64,000 nt of DNA from Sarocladium kiliense. Lineage: Eukaryota > Ascomycota > Sordariomycetes > Hypocreales > Sarocladiaceae. The notes beneath the pieces were generated by a model that was not told the origin of the DNA, did not search any database, and was given only the letters and a program-made list of their open reading frames with translations. The stretch's first letter is position 1. Each line of letters opens with the position of its first letter. Both the position numbers and the translations under genes were made by a program. The stretch spans positions 6,944,001-7,008,000 of the forward strand of contig JAUZTG010000029.1 of NCBI GenBank assembly GCA_030734395.1, in the 5' to 3' direction. Below are positions 1-11,768 of this stretch, in pieces.

Positions 1-1808
1 CAAATGCCATGTTCCAGCCATTGCCAAGAAGCATGCTAGACGTGCACACATCTTCAGCCAGGGATCCAGTTGGAAAGCGACCGATGGCCTCGAGAGCCGC
101 ACGGCGCATGACATATCCGGATCCAGTACACCACGCAACTCCAAGGGTGTCTTTCATCGGCTCGGAAACATGAACAAAGAGGTCGAGACTCTGGCAGAGA
201 GGGTCATCTTTCGGGACGTTATAGAACAACTACGAGGCCATGTTAAGTTGAGATGGTATGAGATGAGAACCTGAGAGAATTACTAACCTGAGGGGGACAT
301 GCCATACTGCAGTTGGGATCCTGAATCATGTGCGGCAGAATGGCGCGGAGCCAGTCTTTCTCGGGAATCATATCCGCATCCAAAGCAGCAAAGAAGTTAG
401 CTGCACCGCCTGGAAGTCTTTGTGTCTCCTCAAGAGCGTAATTCAGGTTGCCAGCTTTGAAGTGATGTGGCACACCAGGGAACTTGGGCCGGGAGCGGTA
501 GTATAGGTTATCAAAGACCTCAACGGCAGTTCTCTCAGTCTTCTCCCTGAGGGTGTCGGATTTCCCATCATCACAGATAATTACACGGAATCGCGAGCAG
601 GGGTAATCAACGTTACAGGCTGCTTTAGCTGTGTCGAGAACAAGGTCGTCATCTTCTCCACAGCAAGTAATAATAACATCGACTGAGGGGACGTTTTCAC
701 CGATGATGCGCAGCTTAGGCCGGCTTCGCATTCCAATAGCGTGTAAGCCCCAGAGGCGGTGCATAAGCATCGGCATGAGGACAATAACCTCGACCATAAT
801 GAAAGCCCAGGCCATCCAGTAGGTCTTGCGGGCGTCAATCTCGGCCCGGCGGGTGAAGAGGATACGGAGGACGAAGTACATGATATGGATCGTGATCGTT
901 AGGATAGCTATCGGGCCACTAAGCCGGTATGCCCGACGCTTCCACCGGCTCATGAGCTCCACGTCGTCGTACTTGGCGACACGCTGGATGAGGTAGTCCT
1001 CTTGTCTCTCGCTCATGCCCTCACGGACAACAGAGACCGTGCGGCGAAGCTCCCCGCCGGGTCGAATCGAAGGTGCCGGGCCGGCCTTGGAGAACCTACG
1101 AGCGTTGAAGCCTGACCATGGTGTATAGAGGTCAGATTTGACGACGACTGTCTCGTTGAAGCCCAGTCCCAGAGGGTTGTCATGAGTCTTGACTGGATCC
1201 ATGGAACGAACAACGTTGCGAAAGGAGGCTGATGCTCGACCAGCAGCGGCCATGATTGAGTCTCGTCGTGCTGAAGACTGCCGAGGGGCTTTTTCGTCAG
1301 AAGACACCTGCAGATCGTCACTTTCGTCCATCATGTTCAAACTCCATCGTCGCGGAGGCTCTGAGGAATCTGGTACTGGTTTGCTTCCAAGGTCCAAGCT
1401 GCTTGAACCAGAGCTCCATCGCCCCGAAGGTGGCACAGAGGGTGATTCGATCCAATCAGCCTTCTTGACACCCTGTGTATGAAGTTAGAGATGAGCACAA
1501 ATCACAAAATGAAGATAATAGAAAACATAGAAGGCTTAAAGTAAGCAGAAATTATGAGTAAAGAAAAGAGGACTAACAGAAGAAGGGCTTCCATTAGCAG
1601 TAGATGATAAGAAGGAATTGGAACGGGAGCCCGCGTTCCTAGAACTTTGATGCTCCTCGAGGACGTCGGAGAGTGGCCCCTGTTGAGTCCTCTGACTGTT
1701 CTCTGGGACGGTCATCCATGGGAATAAAGGCATCATCGGGGATTCCCGAGTCGCAGACTCAGACGGCCGTGTACGGCCCTGGCTTCTAGGAGGATCTGAT
1801 GGCTGCAT
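1..1808 (-). CDS. Cellulose-synthase-like GT2 glycosyltransferase (3' end beyond window)
   Basis: Processive family-2 glycosyltransferase of the fungal CelA/Tft1-like type. Related proteins polymerise beta-glucan, including mixed-linkage glucan, at the plasma membrane. My model has exons 1808-1578, 1472-288 and 229-1, with introns of 105 and 58 bp, both in phase 0. The N-terminus is Ser/Pro-rich and cytosolic. Two hydrophobic segments follow (near LSGPIAILTITIHIMYFVL and YWMAWAFIMVEVIVLMPML). The GT-A core shows the first Asp (ICDDGKSDT), HFKAGNLNYAL and the DxD motif in AALDADMIPEKDW. In the last exon the AEDVCTS segment matches the acceptor-binding TED motif. The Q/RxxRW motif and the pore helices must lie left of base 1. 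ATG 1808 is the first methionine in frame with the upstream exon. The family call is firm; the glucan product is inferred from the family only. Confidence 0.88.
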
Positions 1809-2481
1809 TCTCAAAGCTTAGTAAATAAAACGACCTTGCTTGAGACACCGATTGGAGTTGACCAGGCCCTTGCTGGGCAAACCTTGTGCACTTGCTGTGT
1901 TATATAGGTTCTTCAGCCCAGCTGGACGGAAATCTTGCTGAGCTCTTTGTTCTTCTCGGAAGCCAAACCCAGCCCTTGGCTTCAATTCGAGACTCAGCTC
2001 GCGGAGTTATCAGCTTCATTTCGATCTAACATCACCCTAGCTAGCCCCGAAGGTTAAGGAAGACTATCTTCCGATGAATCGGGACACATCTAGGCCTTGT
2101 CCTCAGTTGTGGCTTATGCATGGACAGATGAAGGAGCGCTTTGCTGGGGCCGCAAAGCCATCCTTGAAAGCGTCGTGGCCGCAAGCACCGGTGATAAGAC
2201 AGGTCGAGACCAACTAGGCATTTGGCCACAGCAGCCGCTGGATGGCTCCATCTGGCGCTGGGTCTGCACTGCGGAAGACAGGGGCACGGAAAAAGATTGG
2301 AGTATACCTCTTTGGATGCTTTACGCCCATCGAGTCCCTACTAGGGAATACAGCCAGGGTCATATCGCTAAATCGAATTCGTCCTCGAGATTATAACTAC
2401 TTGATGAAGTAAAGGGATCTGTTTGCCACAGCTACCTGCTGTGCGTGAAGGATCCCTGAGGAGTATAAGTGTTCCGTTCAT

Positions 2482-2548
<67 letters not shown>

Positions 2549-5068
2549 CGACAGACGAACATGCCTTCTCTCACAGGGTTCAGTAAACTGAAGTAAACAC
2601 CCTCACCAAAGTACTTTCCTATAAAGCCCACATAGGTACTCCGTCTAGAAGCAAGGTCTCGCAGGGCATATCCTTCCTTTCCAAAGCAACCACACCCAGA
2701 GTGCTGGTTCCTGACTGGAATGCTGATAACATGACCAAGAGCCCACTTTTGCATGGGTCTGCAATCGGGGTTCTAGGGCGAAATCATGAGGAATGCGCGT
2801 CGCCGGCAGTTGTCCACGAACCAATGCTTTGCTTGGTGGACACCAGCGGGTCGCTTGCCGCGGACGACTGTGATCTGATAGACAGGCCCCGTTATCTTGG
2901 CTTTGGTTTCATCAGTCTGCGGCTGAATTGCGATGCTCCAATTAGCTGGAGCTCGTGTGCACCCTCTAACGGCGCAGGGGGATCGCCTTAGGTTCTACTA
3001 GTTCCCCATGAGATAGGCCTTTTTAGCCAGCCACAAACTGAGCCAAAGCGTGGCCGGAGTCTGTCCCGATTAACGAACAACCACAATGAACATGCATTGT
3101 AGCTATTTCGAGCCTCAGATCGACACGGCCTAAGAGCTGTGCTCCAGCTCGGCAGCGCCCGGGTCCGAATGTTTACACCAATAACGGACTTTAGAGGACT
3201 CACGGACGCTAGACTACCCAACACTGACTTTAGACTAGTTGATTGCGCAAGCAGTCGTCTCCCTAGGGTGGCTTATCATCATCATCTTACGCGTTCCATA
3301 GCACTAGACCGTCAAGATTAAACTTCCTCTCCTGGCTACTTTTCTTTCTTCCCCTGACTCGATCCTGTTGACTTGGGACCATTATCACGCCACCAAAAGA
3401 ATAAAAGAGGTCACCAACTACAGAGGCCCTTATCAAAAGAGATATCCAACGCCATGCCTTTAGCGAGACGCTGAGAAAGTAAAGGTAGCCCCTGGCACAA
3501 GAGGTATGGTCGAAGCTATCCTGTAGTTGTCGCAGTCCTCAGCGCCTCAAGCCCTCGAACGAGTACTCAAATCAACCCCCGAGAAGCCGCCAAAAGACTA
3601 CCATGATACCCATATCGTGATTCGAGCCTCAGTCCTGATATTTCTAGAGCGTATAACCAACCTCTGATTGAGGTATCACACTTCACAGACCTGTCTATTC
3701 GTCAAGTAAACTGGATCTGCGTAGGAAATCAAGTGTGGATTAACCCTTGGAAGTAGCCCCTGGTGATTAACGATATGTTTGTTAAAGACACTCTGGCATC
3801 GAGCTAACCGGAACAGTAAATCGATGATGTTATTCAGCTGAGTACTGACGAAGGCGCATGGCGAATGCAAAGGCTGGGGGAGTATTTGGACTAATCCTGC
3901 TGAGGATCTCGAAGATTTTGGGTTAGAGGCACTCGTGTAAAAGACATGACGTAAGTCCTGGGCAAAGGATTCCAAAAGATAACGCTGAACAAGGAGGTCT
4001 AGACTGACGAAGATGGTGATGCAAGACCGCCCTAGCTCGTATCTACCTCACCCATATTGGACCCTTGATGATTAGGAGAACCTTAGCTGGTCTGGCCTTT
4101 ATTCTCATGTCCCATCGGCGAGGGAACTAACGAATTGGGCGTACAATAGACGAGACATTTGGTTGTTTTTTGCATGCCAGAATGATTGGAAGGGGCGGCT
4201 GAATCTGCATTTTGGGGCTGCTTTTGATATAAAAGGAAAGATCTTCCCACTATCGACGGCGATCCAAAGCCAAGCCACAGGAGCGAGTCTCAGGTTGCAT
4301 CTTGGGTACTTGGCTCCCGAACAATTGCATTCAAGGACTGAGTACGGTGGCACTTCAAGCGTACTCCGTAAGGTGTGGCGAGCAGACTTTCTCCAAATTT
4401 GAGATTTGGCAATCCAGCACTACTGCCCAGCCGGTCATAGCACGAATAGCTATCTAGGTTTAATACAAAGCCTTCTCCCAGAGCTAGCTTTGACTAGTTA
4501 AATTATTTAGCTAAAAGTTTGATAGCCGTATCAGCAGGCGTGATTTCTTGCTTTCGCTCACGTCCTTTGGTAATTTATTTAGCGTGATAGCTGGAATTGT
4601 TTAGGCTTATCTCCGTGACCCTGTTCCATATATCTATCCAAAAGATAATACGATTCTTTGCAATGTCGGCATTCTGATAATTTGAGAAGCTTCCCAGGCA
4701 AGCACTAGAATTACATAGCTTTAGATCTTCGATCAACTTGCTCAGGCGCTAACTTCGTGGCAAAGGGCTTTATACACCCGTTCTCCTCGTTGGGCACGAG
4801 GAGACTTGCGGTCACTCGGATCTCGATGAGTCTCTCGCTCCTGTTTACCACCTGCAGAATTAATCAGAATATGCTTTTGTGCTGGACTGTAGCCGAGGCT
4901 GATCTAGGCATCACCTTTTGGAAGAGTGATGTGCTGAGGAAAATTCCTGCTGGCTTTGTGGCCTGCATAAAGATATTATTAAGTCTTAACCTCCCTACTA
5001 CTTGACTTGACCTCAGCTTATTCTGTGGCTAAGCATGTAAAGCTCGAATATCGGGCAGGCGTTTCGAG
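1809..5068. other. Gene-poor stretch, no supported gene
   Basis: About 3.2 kb upstream of the GT2 gene. It holds its promoter, a GA/GT microsatellite (2482-2543) and otherwise only short ORFs with no recognisable protein signature on either strand. Around 4,440-4,740 the sequence is AT-rich, which could be an old repeat-derived relic, but I could not identify one. Confidence 0.5.
2482..2543. repeat. Compound (GA)n-(GT)n microsatellite
   Basis: About 36 bp of interrupted GA repeats pass directly into about 25 bp of GT repeats. It is a simple-sequence tract upstream of the GT2 gene with no sign of coding use. Confidence 0.95.
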
Positions 5069-6177
5069 TTAGCAGCTATATAATAACTTGGATGAACACG
5101 CAACCTGAATTAACGCCTTGGCCAAGCGTTCCTTCGCCTCGGGTAGCCAATCTTTACTTCTCCATGCAATGAATCCATCTGGTCGAATCAAAGAAGCGCC
5201 TCCGTCTTGAGACCCAAAGAGTCGGTCGAAGTCTCCCTCGTTCTTCTCGCTAGCATCATCCCCGAGTCGAAAAAGGCCATTGCCACCCCAGCAGTCTTTG
5301 CTGCGGATGCGACCGGGGCATGCCTTGTTCTTTGTGATGACAACCCACGACCTGCCGAAGTAGTCTAGGGATGATATATCCAAATTCTTCGAGCAAAGGG
5401 CGACGTGTGGTGCTCTCGTGCCAGGTTGGCCATTCCGTTCATCTGGCTTCTTGACGATGGCTGATCCATCCGGGCCATCAATAATGATTTTTGAGCGGTA
5501 GTAATGCCCAAGTTCCATTCCTAGGTCGTCCTGTATCTCAACATCCTTCCCAGGCCAATTCCTGTTTTCGGCATACTTTCGATAATCCTCTCTTGCAAAG
5601 ATCTGATCATGGGGGGCATCAGCAAGAGGCCGTCTCTCCTCGTCATATGTTTCCAGTAGCTCCGGTGTAGACTCTCCGTGGACGACTGCTGCAAGCTTCC
5701 ATGCAATGTTTTGTGCATCTGCAATTCCAGTGTACGCGCCATAACCTCCACGATTGGGGGGCAAAGCATGTGCCGCATCCCCTGCGAGGAAGATACGACC
5801 AGAAGAAAACTGATCGGCGACGTGACCCCCAATATCCCAGCGTCCGTTCGTAAAGATCTCAATATCGTCATCGTGAAGATCCTCCCTACCAGAAGCCTTG
5901 CGGATGATGTTGCGCTGTGCTGCCTCGTTGCATGTCATGTCGTCGAATGGAGCATCATCGGCATCCTTACACCTTTGATCTTTGAATCGACGCCGCCTGT
6001 GCGGAGGAGCTCGATAGTGCGAGTGGTGTAGCCGATGGCACGAGGATGAAGTGAGCTCCCGGCATGGCACTCGATAAGTATGGTAGGAACCCCGTAATGA
6101 GAGAGAAACAAGAGCGCAGAAAGGCCGACAAGACTGCCGCCTACAACGACAACTGATGTGTCTTGCGTGATTACCAT
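5069..6177 (-). pseudogene. FAD-dependent aromatic-ring monooxygenase, internally deleted
   Basis: Flavoprotein monooxygenase of the PheA/TfdB (FAD_binding_3) family, which normally hydroxylates aromatic substrates with NAD(P)H and oxygen. The N-terminal part from ATG 6177 has the dinucleotide fold (VVVVGGSLVGLSALLFL). It stays in frame to about 5,990, then stops within 60 bp. A second frame takes over and carries the second FAD motif (FLAGDAAHALPPNRGGYGA) and the C-terminal thioredoxin-like region up to 5069. Family members have roughly 180-200 residues between these two parts, including the substrate-binding sheet. Here they are missing and the reading frame shifts at the join. No GT-AG intron explains this. 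I read it as a deletion pseudogene; an assembly collapse is the alternative. Confidence 0.75.
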
Positions 6178-7084
6178 ACTATTTAAGTTCAACGTGCTCC
6201 GGTTGAGATGACTGGTGGGTAGAATGAAAACTTAGACGATATGAGATGAGAGTGATTATGAACAATACAAAGATCGGGAGATGCTTGGTCTTTAGGACAA
6301 TACAATTGTTGTACAATACAACTGTTGGCTCACGAACCGTCACGTCAACAGATCGGAAACATCAAGAAACCGAGCACTGCCGTTGGACTAGTATAGCTTC
6401 ACCTAGGCTTGTCTGTAAGCCTTCGGGCATTAGAGAAATCCGTGTCTGACAGGTCCACACTCGACAGGAATGTCAATAACCGTGCGATTGGAGCCATCTG
6501 TTCGATTCAGACTCTGTCACTCTGAAAGAATTGTGACTAATTGCCGACACTGCTCTCAGTGTATTCTTCAAACTCCTAATACAGCCAGCGAGACAATCTC
6601 AATGCGTGGAGTTGCGTTGGAGTGGTCACAGAAGGACACCACTTACACCTTTCTGAAGGGAACCTCGTGGTCGCTTCTGGCCTAGAATCTCCGTAGCTTT
6701 ACTTCGAGTTCAACCTCTTCTCATATTGTAGTATCTCGCAGCTTTCTTCCTGGTGGCGTCTGGATCGCATTATATATCAGGCGTTGCCATCAGCATTGCC
6801 TCTGGCCAACCACGTTGCTCTGCTTGTCGGGCGCGCTATTCCCAGCGTTTGATGACAGGAGAATCAATATTAGCCGTCAAAGAAGACGTGCTACAGACAC
6901 GTTCCGCATGGGCTGTCTGAGCCTGATTCCCAGATCAACGAAGGGTTCAAGGCGGTTGTTCGCGTGTACTACAGGAAGCTTCTTGTTCTTCCCCTATGCG
7001 TCGCGTGAACTTGTATGAAGCGGAGAGTGTGTGCTCGATGGATATGGCCCAAGGCTATTGCAAAGGCGCCATCAGTGACGTCGG
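6178..7084. other. Intergenic, nothing recognised
   Basis: Upstream side of the broken monooxygenase. Small ORFs on the plus strand (for example 6470-6685) have no recognisable features. Confidence 0.4.
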
Positions 7085-7753
7085 TCAGGGTGAATCTCTC
7101 GCACTCGTTTTTTTTCTTTGTGTTTTTTTTAAATAAATTTCTTTTCTTATAATATAATTAACGCTCTCTAGTTCTAGCACTTTATGAAAGCATTCCGAGA
7201 AAGAAAGACGCTCTAAGACACGACAGCCAGATTTTCTGTGGCTGGGATGGACAGCAGCTCCCAAACATGGTTTGTCCAGCTTTGAAGATGGTTGGTGCCT
7301 CTGTGCGCGACATCGGCAATGAATTACATCTACCGCGTCAGTAAGAGGAAGAGGCAAGGCCATGCCGCGAGCTCGGGGTCGTGATGACCTAACATGCTCT
7401 CGCGGCTTGCTGGTCGCTGAACTGTCGTAGGCATGGTCGGGCTGGGGAGACTTTGATTGGAATCCAACCCGGGCCATAGCAAAGAAAGACGGTCGACAAT
7501 TGCGATAGACAGATTTCAGCGGGTCTTCGTCGAGGGGATCCAGGCCGAGGGCGTATTCGACTTTCTTCGAGCCGGCAGGAGTTTGTCCTGAAGCTTCGAG
7601 ATCGACAGAATCAGATGTCGTGACGCTTCTGTACGCAGATCGGCCGTTCGCGTAAGAGCATGCGAGGATTGAAGACTGTGAGCCTCCTGCATCGCCTGCA
7701 GCCTGGGCGGGACGAAGCGGGGGAATCGCATCGTAGGTGGTGGTAGCCGGCAT
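7085..7753 (-). CDS. Hypothetical ORF, doubtful
   Basis: An open frame of 222 codons from ATG 7753. I recognise no domain. The first 95 or so residues look like ordinary protein sequence (a hydrophilic, Ser/Ala/Gly-rich part ending near a SVYRNCRPSFF segment). The 3' part runs through a T-rich tract at 7,108-7,160 and becomes Lys/Arg-rich, which suggests the true gene, if any, ends or splices earlier. It has no signal peptide or membrane segment. It could be noise. Confidence 0.22.
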   Translation of the reverse strand: MPATTTYDAIPPLRPAQAAGDAGGSQSSILACSYANGRSAYRSVTTSDSVDLEASGQTPAGSKKVEYALGLDPLDEDPLKSVYRNCRPSFFAMARVGFQSKSPQPDHAYDSSATSKPREHVRSSRPRARGMALPLPLTDAVDVIHCRCRAQRHQPSSKLDKPCLGAAVHPSHRKSGCRVLERLSFSECFHKVLELESVNYIIRKEIYLKKTQRKKTSARDSP

Positions 7754-9110
7754 GATTGCCCCATCTGCTATTCACGGCTTCGCGCGCCACGTGTCTCAAC
7801 CTCAATATAACGCTGGTCATGGAGGTCAATGGGAGAGCAGTAGAGCACAGGTTTAATCACGAAGAGCCTGAGCTACGCCGTTACATGAGCTGCTTCGTCT
7901 TGCTATACTCGCTCTAATTATTGCGAGGCTGCCCCAGTTCGTTCGACGCGCGGAGCATGCACTGGCTTCTGCCCAGACACAAAATATGACTGGGGTATAA
8001 AACCAAATACGGATCATGAGACGTGAAGAGTACCTAAATTATTAAGATTTCTTGGCAAACTCCGAGCAATTCATGGCGTGAAATCGCCATATATGGACGG
8101 TAGAAGGCAGCCGTTGGAAGGCAGGCGGTAGCAGAGAGGCCAAGGGGGTCACTCTGTTCGTTCTGAGAGAAACTTCTGCAAGCACCTTTGGCGTCATCTT
8201 AGTTGCTTGAGTGACACCTTGTGAAGGTATTTACAACTCTGACTCTTAGAAGCACTCGCCTAAATGTAGATGGCGACTTCGCGCTACCGTTGCGGGCCAG
8301 TCTGATTCAGATGGCCAAAGATGCTGACCAATTCACAAGTCTTCAGCCGGCAACAATGTAATTACACTCTCATTATTCCAGGTACGCAGTTGATTCATTA
8401 AGGGAGCCTGTATCGAGGGGAAAATAACTCACAAATCCATCTTATCACACGGTGTCACATCATCAGCCTGTCGGTCCTTATCGCTCTCACTACCACTATG
8501 ACTGTTCGGTTTCGAAGTGTAGTTCTCAGTCGACGACCATAGGCAGGGGAACTCAACGTCGAACTCGAAGCGAATACCGTAGTAAGGTTGCCCGCTCGCT
8601 TGAGACCGCAGTTCCAAGTCCATATACGAGACTGTTGTCTGGTGACGAATTCGCATAGCGCATTGGAGGTGTCTTAACATGTAAACCCACGGGGATGCCC
8701 ACCTTTCCTCGATGTAATCGCCTTTGCCATGGTTCTTTTCTTAGGGCCGCCATAGGATCGAGACCAGCCTGTACGGTACTGATAGCGGTATTATATAGCA
8801 CTGTCGGATTTCACAGCTTCTTCTTTTGAGTTCGATGGGGCTTTGACTTTTTGCGGCATCGCGGTGCTAGGGAAGGATGCACTCGAGCTGATCAGCGTTC
8901 AAGAATAATTCGCGGTGGAAGAAGACAGTCAAGTAGGTAAATAAAGGAGAGGTTGGAGTAGATTTGGGGTGTTTCACTGGATCCAAGGTCCTACGATTGA
9001 GCTCCCATGGATACGGAAGAGCCATGAAGGCAGGACGCGCAGGTAGGATCGCGGGGTGGTCCAGGCCCCGAACCCCGCCCCCGATGACTGGTCTGTCATC
9101 GCCAAGGTAG
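7754..9110. other. Intergenic, no supported gene
   Basis: About 1.4 kb with short overlapping ORFs on both strands around 8,430-8,800 and 8,870-9,315, none with a recognisable signature. The last part is the promoter region of the alpha-galactosidase gene. Confidence 0.4.
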
Positions 9111-9135
9111 CCGAATGGGGAAATGTTCGGATTTC
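9111..9135 (+). promoter_or_regulatory. Candidate regulator-binding element upstream of alpha-galactosidase
   Basis: The 25-bp element starts CCGAATGGGGAAATGTTCGG and ends ATTTC, 174 bp before the ATG at 9309. Its first 20 bp have perfect 5-bp inverted arms (CCGAA, 10-bp spacer, TTCGG), so it holds an everted CCG-N14-CGG pair of the kind bound by dimeric Zn2Cys6 proteins. A copy with 22 of 25 identical bases sits at 14187-14211, in front of the cluster permease. The function is inferred from this sharing and from the regulator gene between the two. Confidence 0.6.
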
Positions 9136-9308
9136 TCTTGTCAGACAGCACGAGGTAAGTTGGTCATTGGCGATTTGGGCATAGCGTTGGAGGAGGTTGG
9201 TGGCAGGCGCCTGGTATTTAAGCCTGAAGCATTCAAAATAATCACGAAAGTTTGTCAAGCTCGTTCTCTTCTTCAGATTGATGCTTGTAGCTGTTGCCGT
9301 CGTCCACC

Positions 9309-11664
9309 ATGGCACGAACCATGATCCACAGAGTCGTCAACGGCTCCTCGCCTAGCCGTAAGCCCTCCCTTTCCACCATCAGGACCGTCCCATGCTCTGA
9401 CTAATAATTGTTTGCAGCAGCCATCGTGGCCAACGGAACCTCATTCGCCCTCAATGGCAAGAATGTCTCGTACCGCTTCCACGTCGATACCTCAACTGGC
9501 GAGGTCATCCTCAACCACTTTGGAGGACCCGTAACTGAGGAGCCGGCCGAGGAAATCAGCCCCAACGGTGGCGGCTGGTCCACGCAGATGCACCTCCGCC
9601 GTGAGTTCCCTGACCTGGGCCGGGGAGACTTCCGCACGCCAGCCGTGCACATAAAGCAAAGCAAGGGCTATACTGTGAGCGACTTCAAGTACAAGTCATA
9701 TGAAGTGATTACGGGAAAGCCCTCCTTGCCGGGCCTGCCCAGCACGTTCGGTCGCGAGGACGAGGTCGAGACATTGGTGCTACACCTTTGGGACAGCTAT
9801 AGCTCCGTCGCGGCGGATCTGTACTATTCTGTATTTCCGAAGCACGATGCCATTGTACGGAGCGTGAAGATCACGAACAAGGGGAGCAGTACCATCAGCG
9901 TGGAGAAGTTGGCGAGTTTCAGTGTGGATCTTCCGTATGATGAGTATGAAATGCTGCAATTGCAGGGAGAGTGGACTAGGGAGTGCACGAGGACGCGCAG
10001 GAAAGTCGACTACGGACTTCAGGGGTAAGTTAAAGAAGAGCCGAACTGAGACAGAGAAGAGGGTGCGTATACGAAGACGTGATGCTGATGGACTGGATTA
10101 CAGATTCGGGAGCAACACAGGCTACTCCTCACACTACAATAACCCCTTCGTCTCCCTTGTTACCCCCGAAACCACAGAGTCCCAAGGCGACACCTGGGGC
10201 TTCTCTCTAGTCTACACGGGCTCGTTCCAAGTCGAGGTCGAGAAGTCTCCTCAGGGCCTCACCCGCACCCTCATAGGCATGAACCCCAGCCAGCTCTCCT
10301 GGCCCCTCAAGCCCGGCGACACCCTGGCTTCCCCAGAGTGTGTGTCCATCTTCTCCTCGGCCGGCATCGGCGACATGTCCCGCAAGTTCCACCGGCTCTA
10401 CCGCCAGAACCTCATAAAGAGCAAGTTCGTCAACGAGACGCGGCCTGTCCTGCTCAACAGCTGGGAAGGTTTGCATTGTAACTTTGACGAGGACACCATC
10501 TACAAGCTCGCTCAAGAGTCAGCAGACCTAGGAGTCAAACTATTCGTTCTGGACGACGGATGGTTTGGTGACAAGTACCCTCGTGTGGACGACCACGCCG
10601 GGCTGGGCGACTGGGTCGCCAACCCAAGACGATTTCCCCAGGGGCTGAAGCCGCTAGTGGATAAGATCAGTAACAAGCTGAAGGTGGCAGGGTCGGATCA
10701 GCCGCTGCAGTTCGGGCTGTGGTTTGAGCCAGAGATGATCAACAGGAATTCGGTTCTTTACGAGGAGCATCCCGAGTGGGTGCTCCATGCGGGTGAATAC
10801 CCACGGAGCGAGACTCGGCAACAGCTGGTTCTGAATGCGGCCATGCCTGAGGTTCAAGACTTCATCATCCATTCGGTGGCTACTATCCTGGAGACGTTGC
10901 CGGTAACATATGTCAAGTGGGATAACAACAGGGGCATGCATGAGAGTCCTACTCCCGAAAATCACCACGCCTACATGCTGGGCATGTACCGCGTCTTCGA
11001 GGAGCTGACCACCAGATTCCCTAACGTTCTCTGGGAAGGCTGTGCCTCGGGCGGTGGCCGTTTCGACGCCGGCATCCTCCAGTACTTTCCACAGATCTGG
11101 ACCTCTGACAACACCGACGCCCTCGACCGCATTCGCATCCAGTTCGGCACATCCCTCGTCTACCCCTGCTCGTCCATGGGAGCCCACGTCTCCGCCGTCC
11201 CCAATGAAGTCACCGGCCGGACTACACCCATCCGCTTCCGCGCCCACGTCGCCATGATGGGTGGCTCTTTCGGGCTTGAGCTTGACCCGGCGCAAATTCC
11301 CGCCAATGATAAGGCGCAGATCCCAGACTTGATCCGCTTGGCGGAGAAGATCAACGCCACCGTCATAGGGGGAGATGTCTGGCGGCTGAATCTGCCCGAA
11401 TCGTCAAACTACCCATCTGCCCTGTTCATCTCTGAGGACGGGACCCAGGCGGTGTTGTTTGTGTTCCAGATCAGGGCGACAACGGTGCACAATTTCCCGT
11501 TTCTGAGACTACAGGGGTTGGATTCGCGGGCCATGTACAGGCTTGATGGCGAGAGGACGCTTTCGGGTGCGACGCTGATGAATGGGGGGATACAGTTCCG
11601 GTTTGGAACCGACTATGACAGCAAGGTCGTGCTGCTTGAGAGGATAGACGGAGTCGCTGCCTGA
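9309..11664 (+). CDS. Alpha-galactosidase, GH36, intracellular type
   Basis: Releases alpha-1,6-linked galactose from melibiose, raffinose and related sugars by a retaining mechanism. Exons are 9309-9357, 9418-10024 and 10104-11664, giving 738 residues, typical for eukaryotic GH36. The beta-supersandwich N-domain is followed by the catalytic barrel with LDDGWFG, the nucleophile in YVKWDNNRG (about D492) and the acid/base Asp in WTSDNTDALDR (about D554). The CASGGGRFD loop lies between them. The protein starts MARTMIHRVVNGSS with no signal peptide, so it should act inside the cell on imported sugar. That fits the permease gene 2.8 kb away. The first intron ends in a tandem acceptor (gcagcag, 9414-9420), and both choices keep frame. 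It runs convergent to the regulator gene, 104 bp apart. Confidence 0.93.
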
Positions 11665-11768
11665 TGCTGACGGATGCAGTGTTCAGGTTCTTTTCCTCTT
11701 CTTGTTCTTCTCCTATGCGTCGAAGAAATGCCCGAAAAGAGGCTTTGAGAGGAGGAATACAATACTCA

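Noticed and set aside
10207..11366. Long minus-strand ORFs (213, 102 and 68 codons) opposite the alpha-galactosidase
   Set aside because: Antisense shadows of a well-supported GH36 exon; composition is typical of reverse-frame translation.
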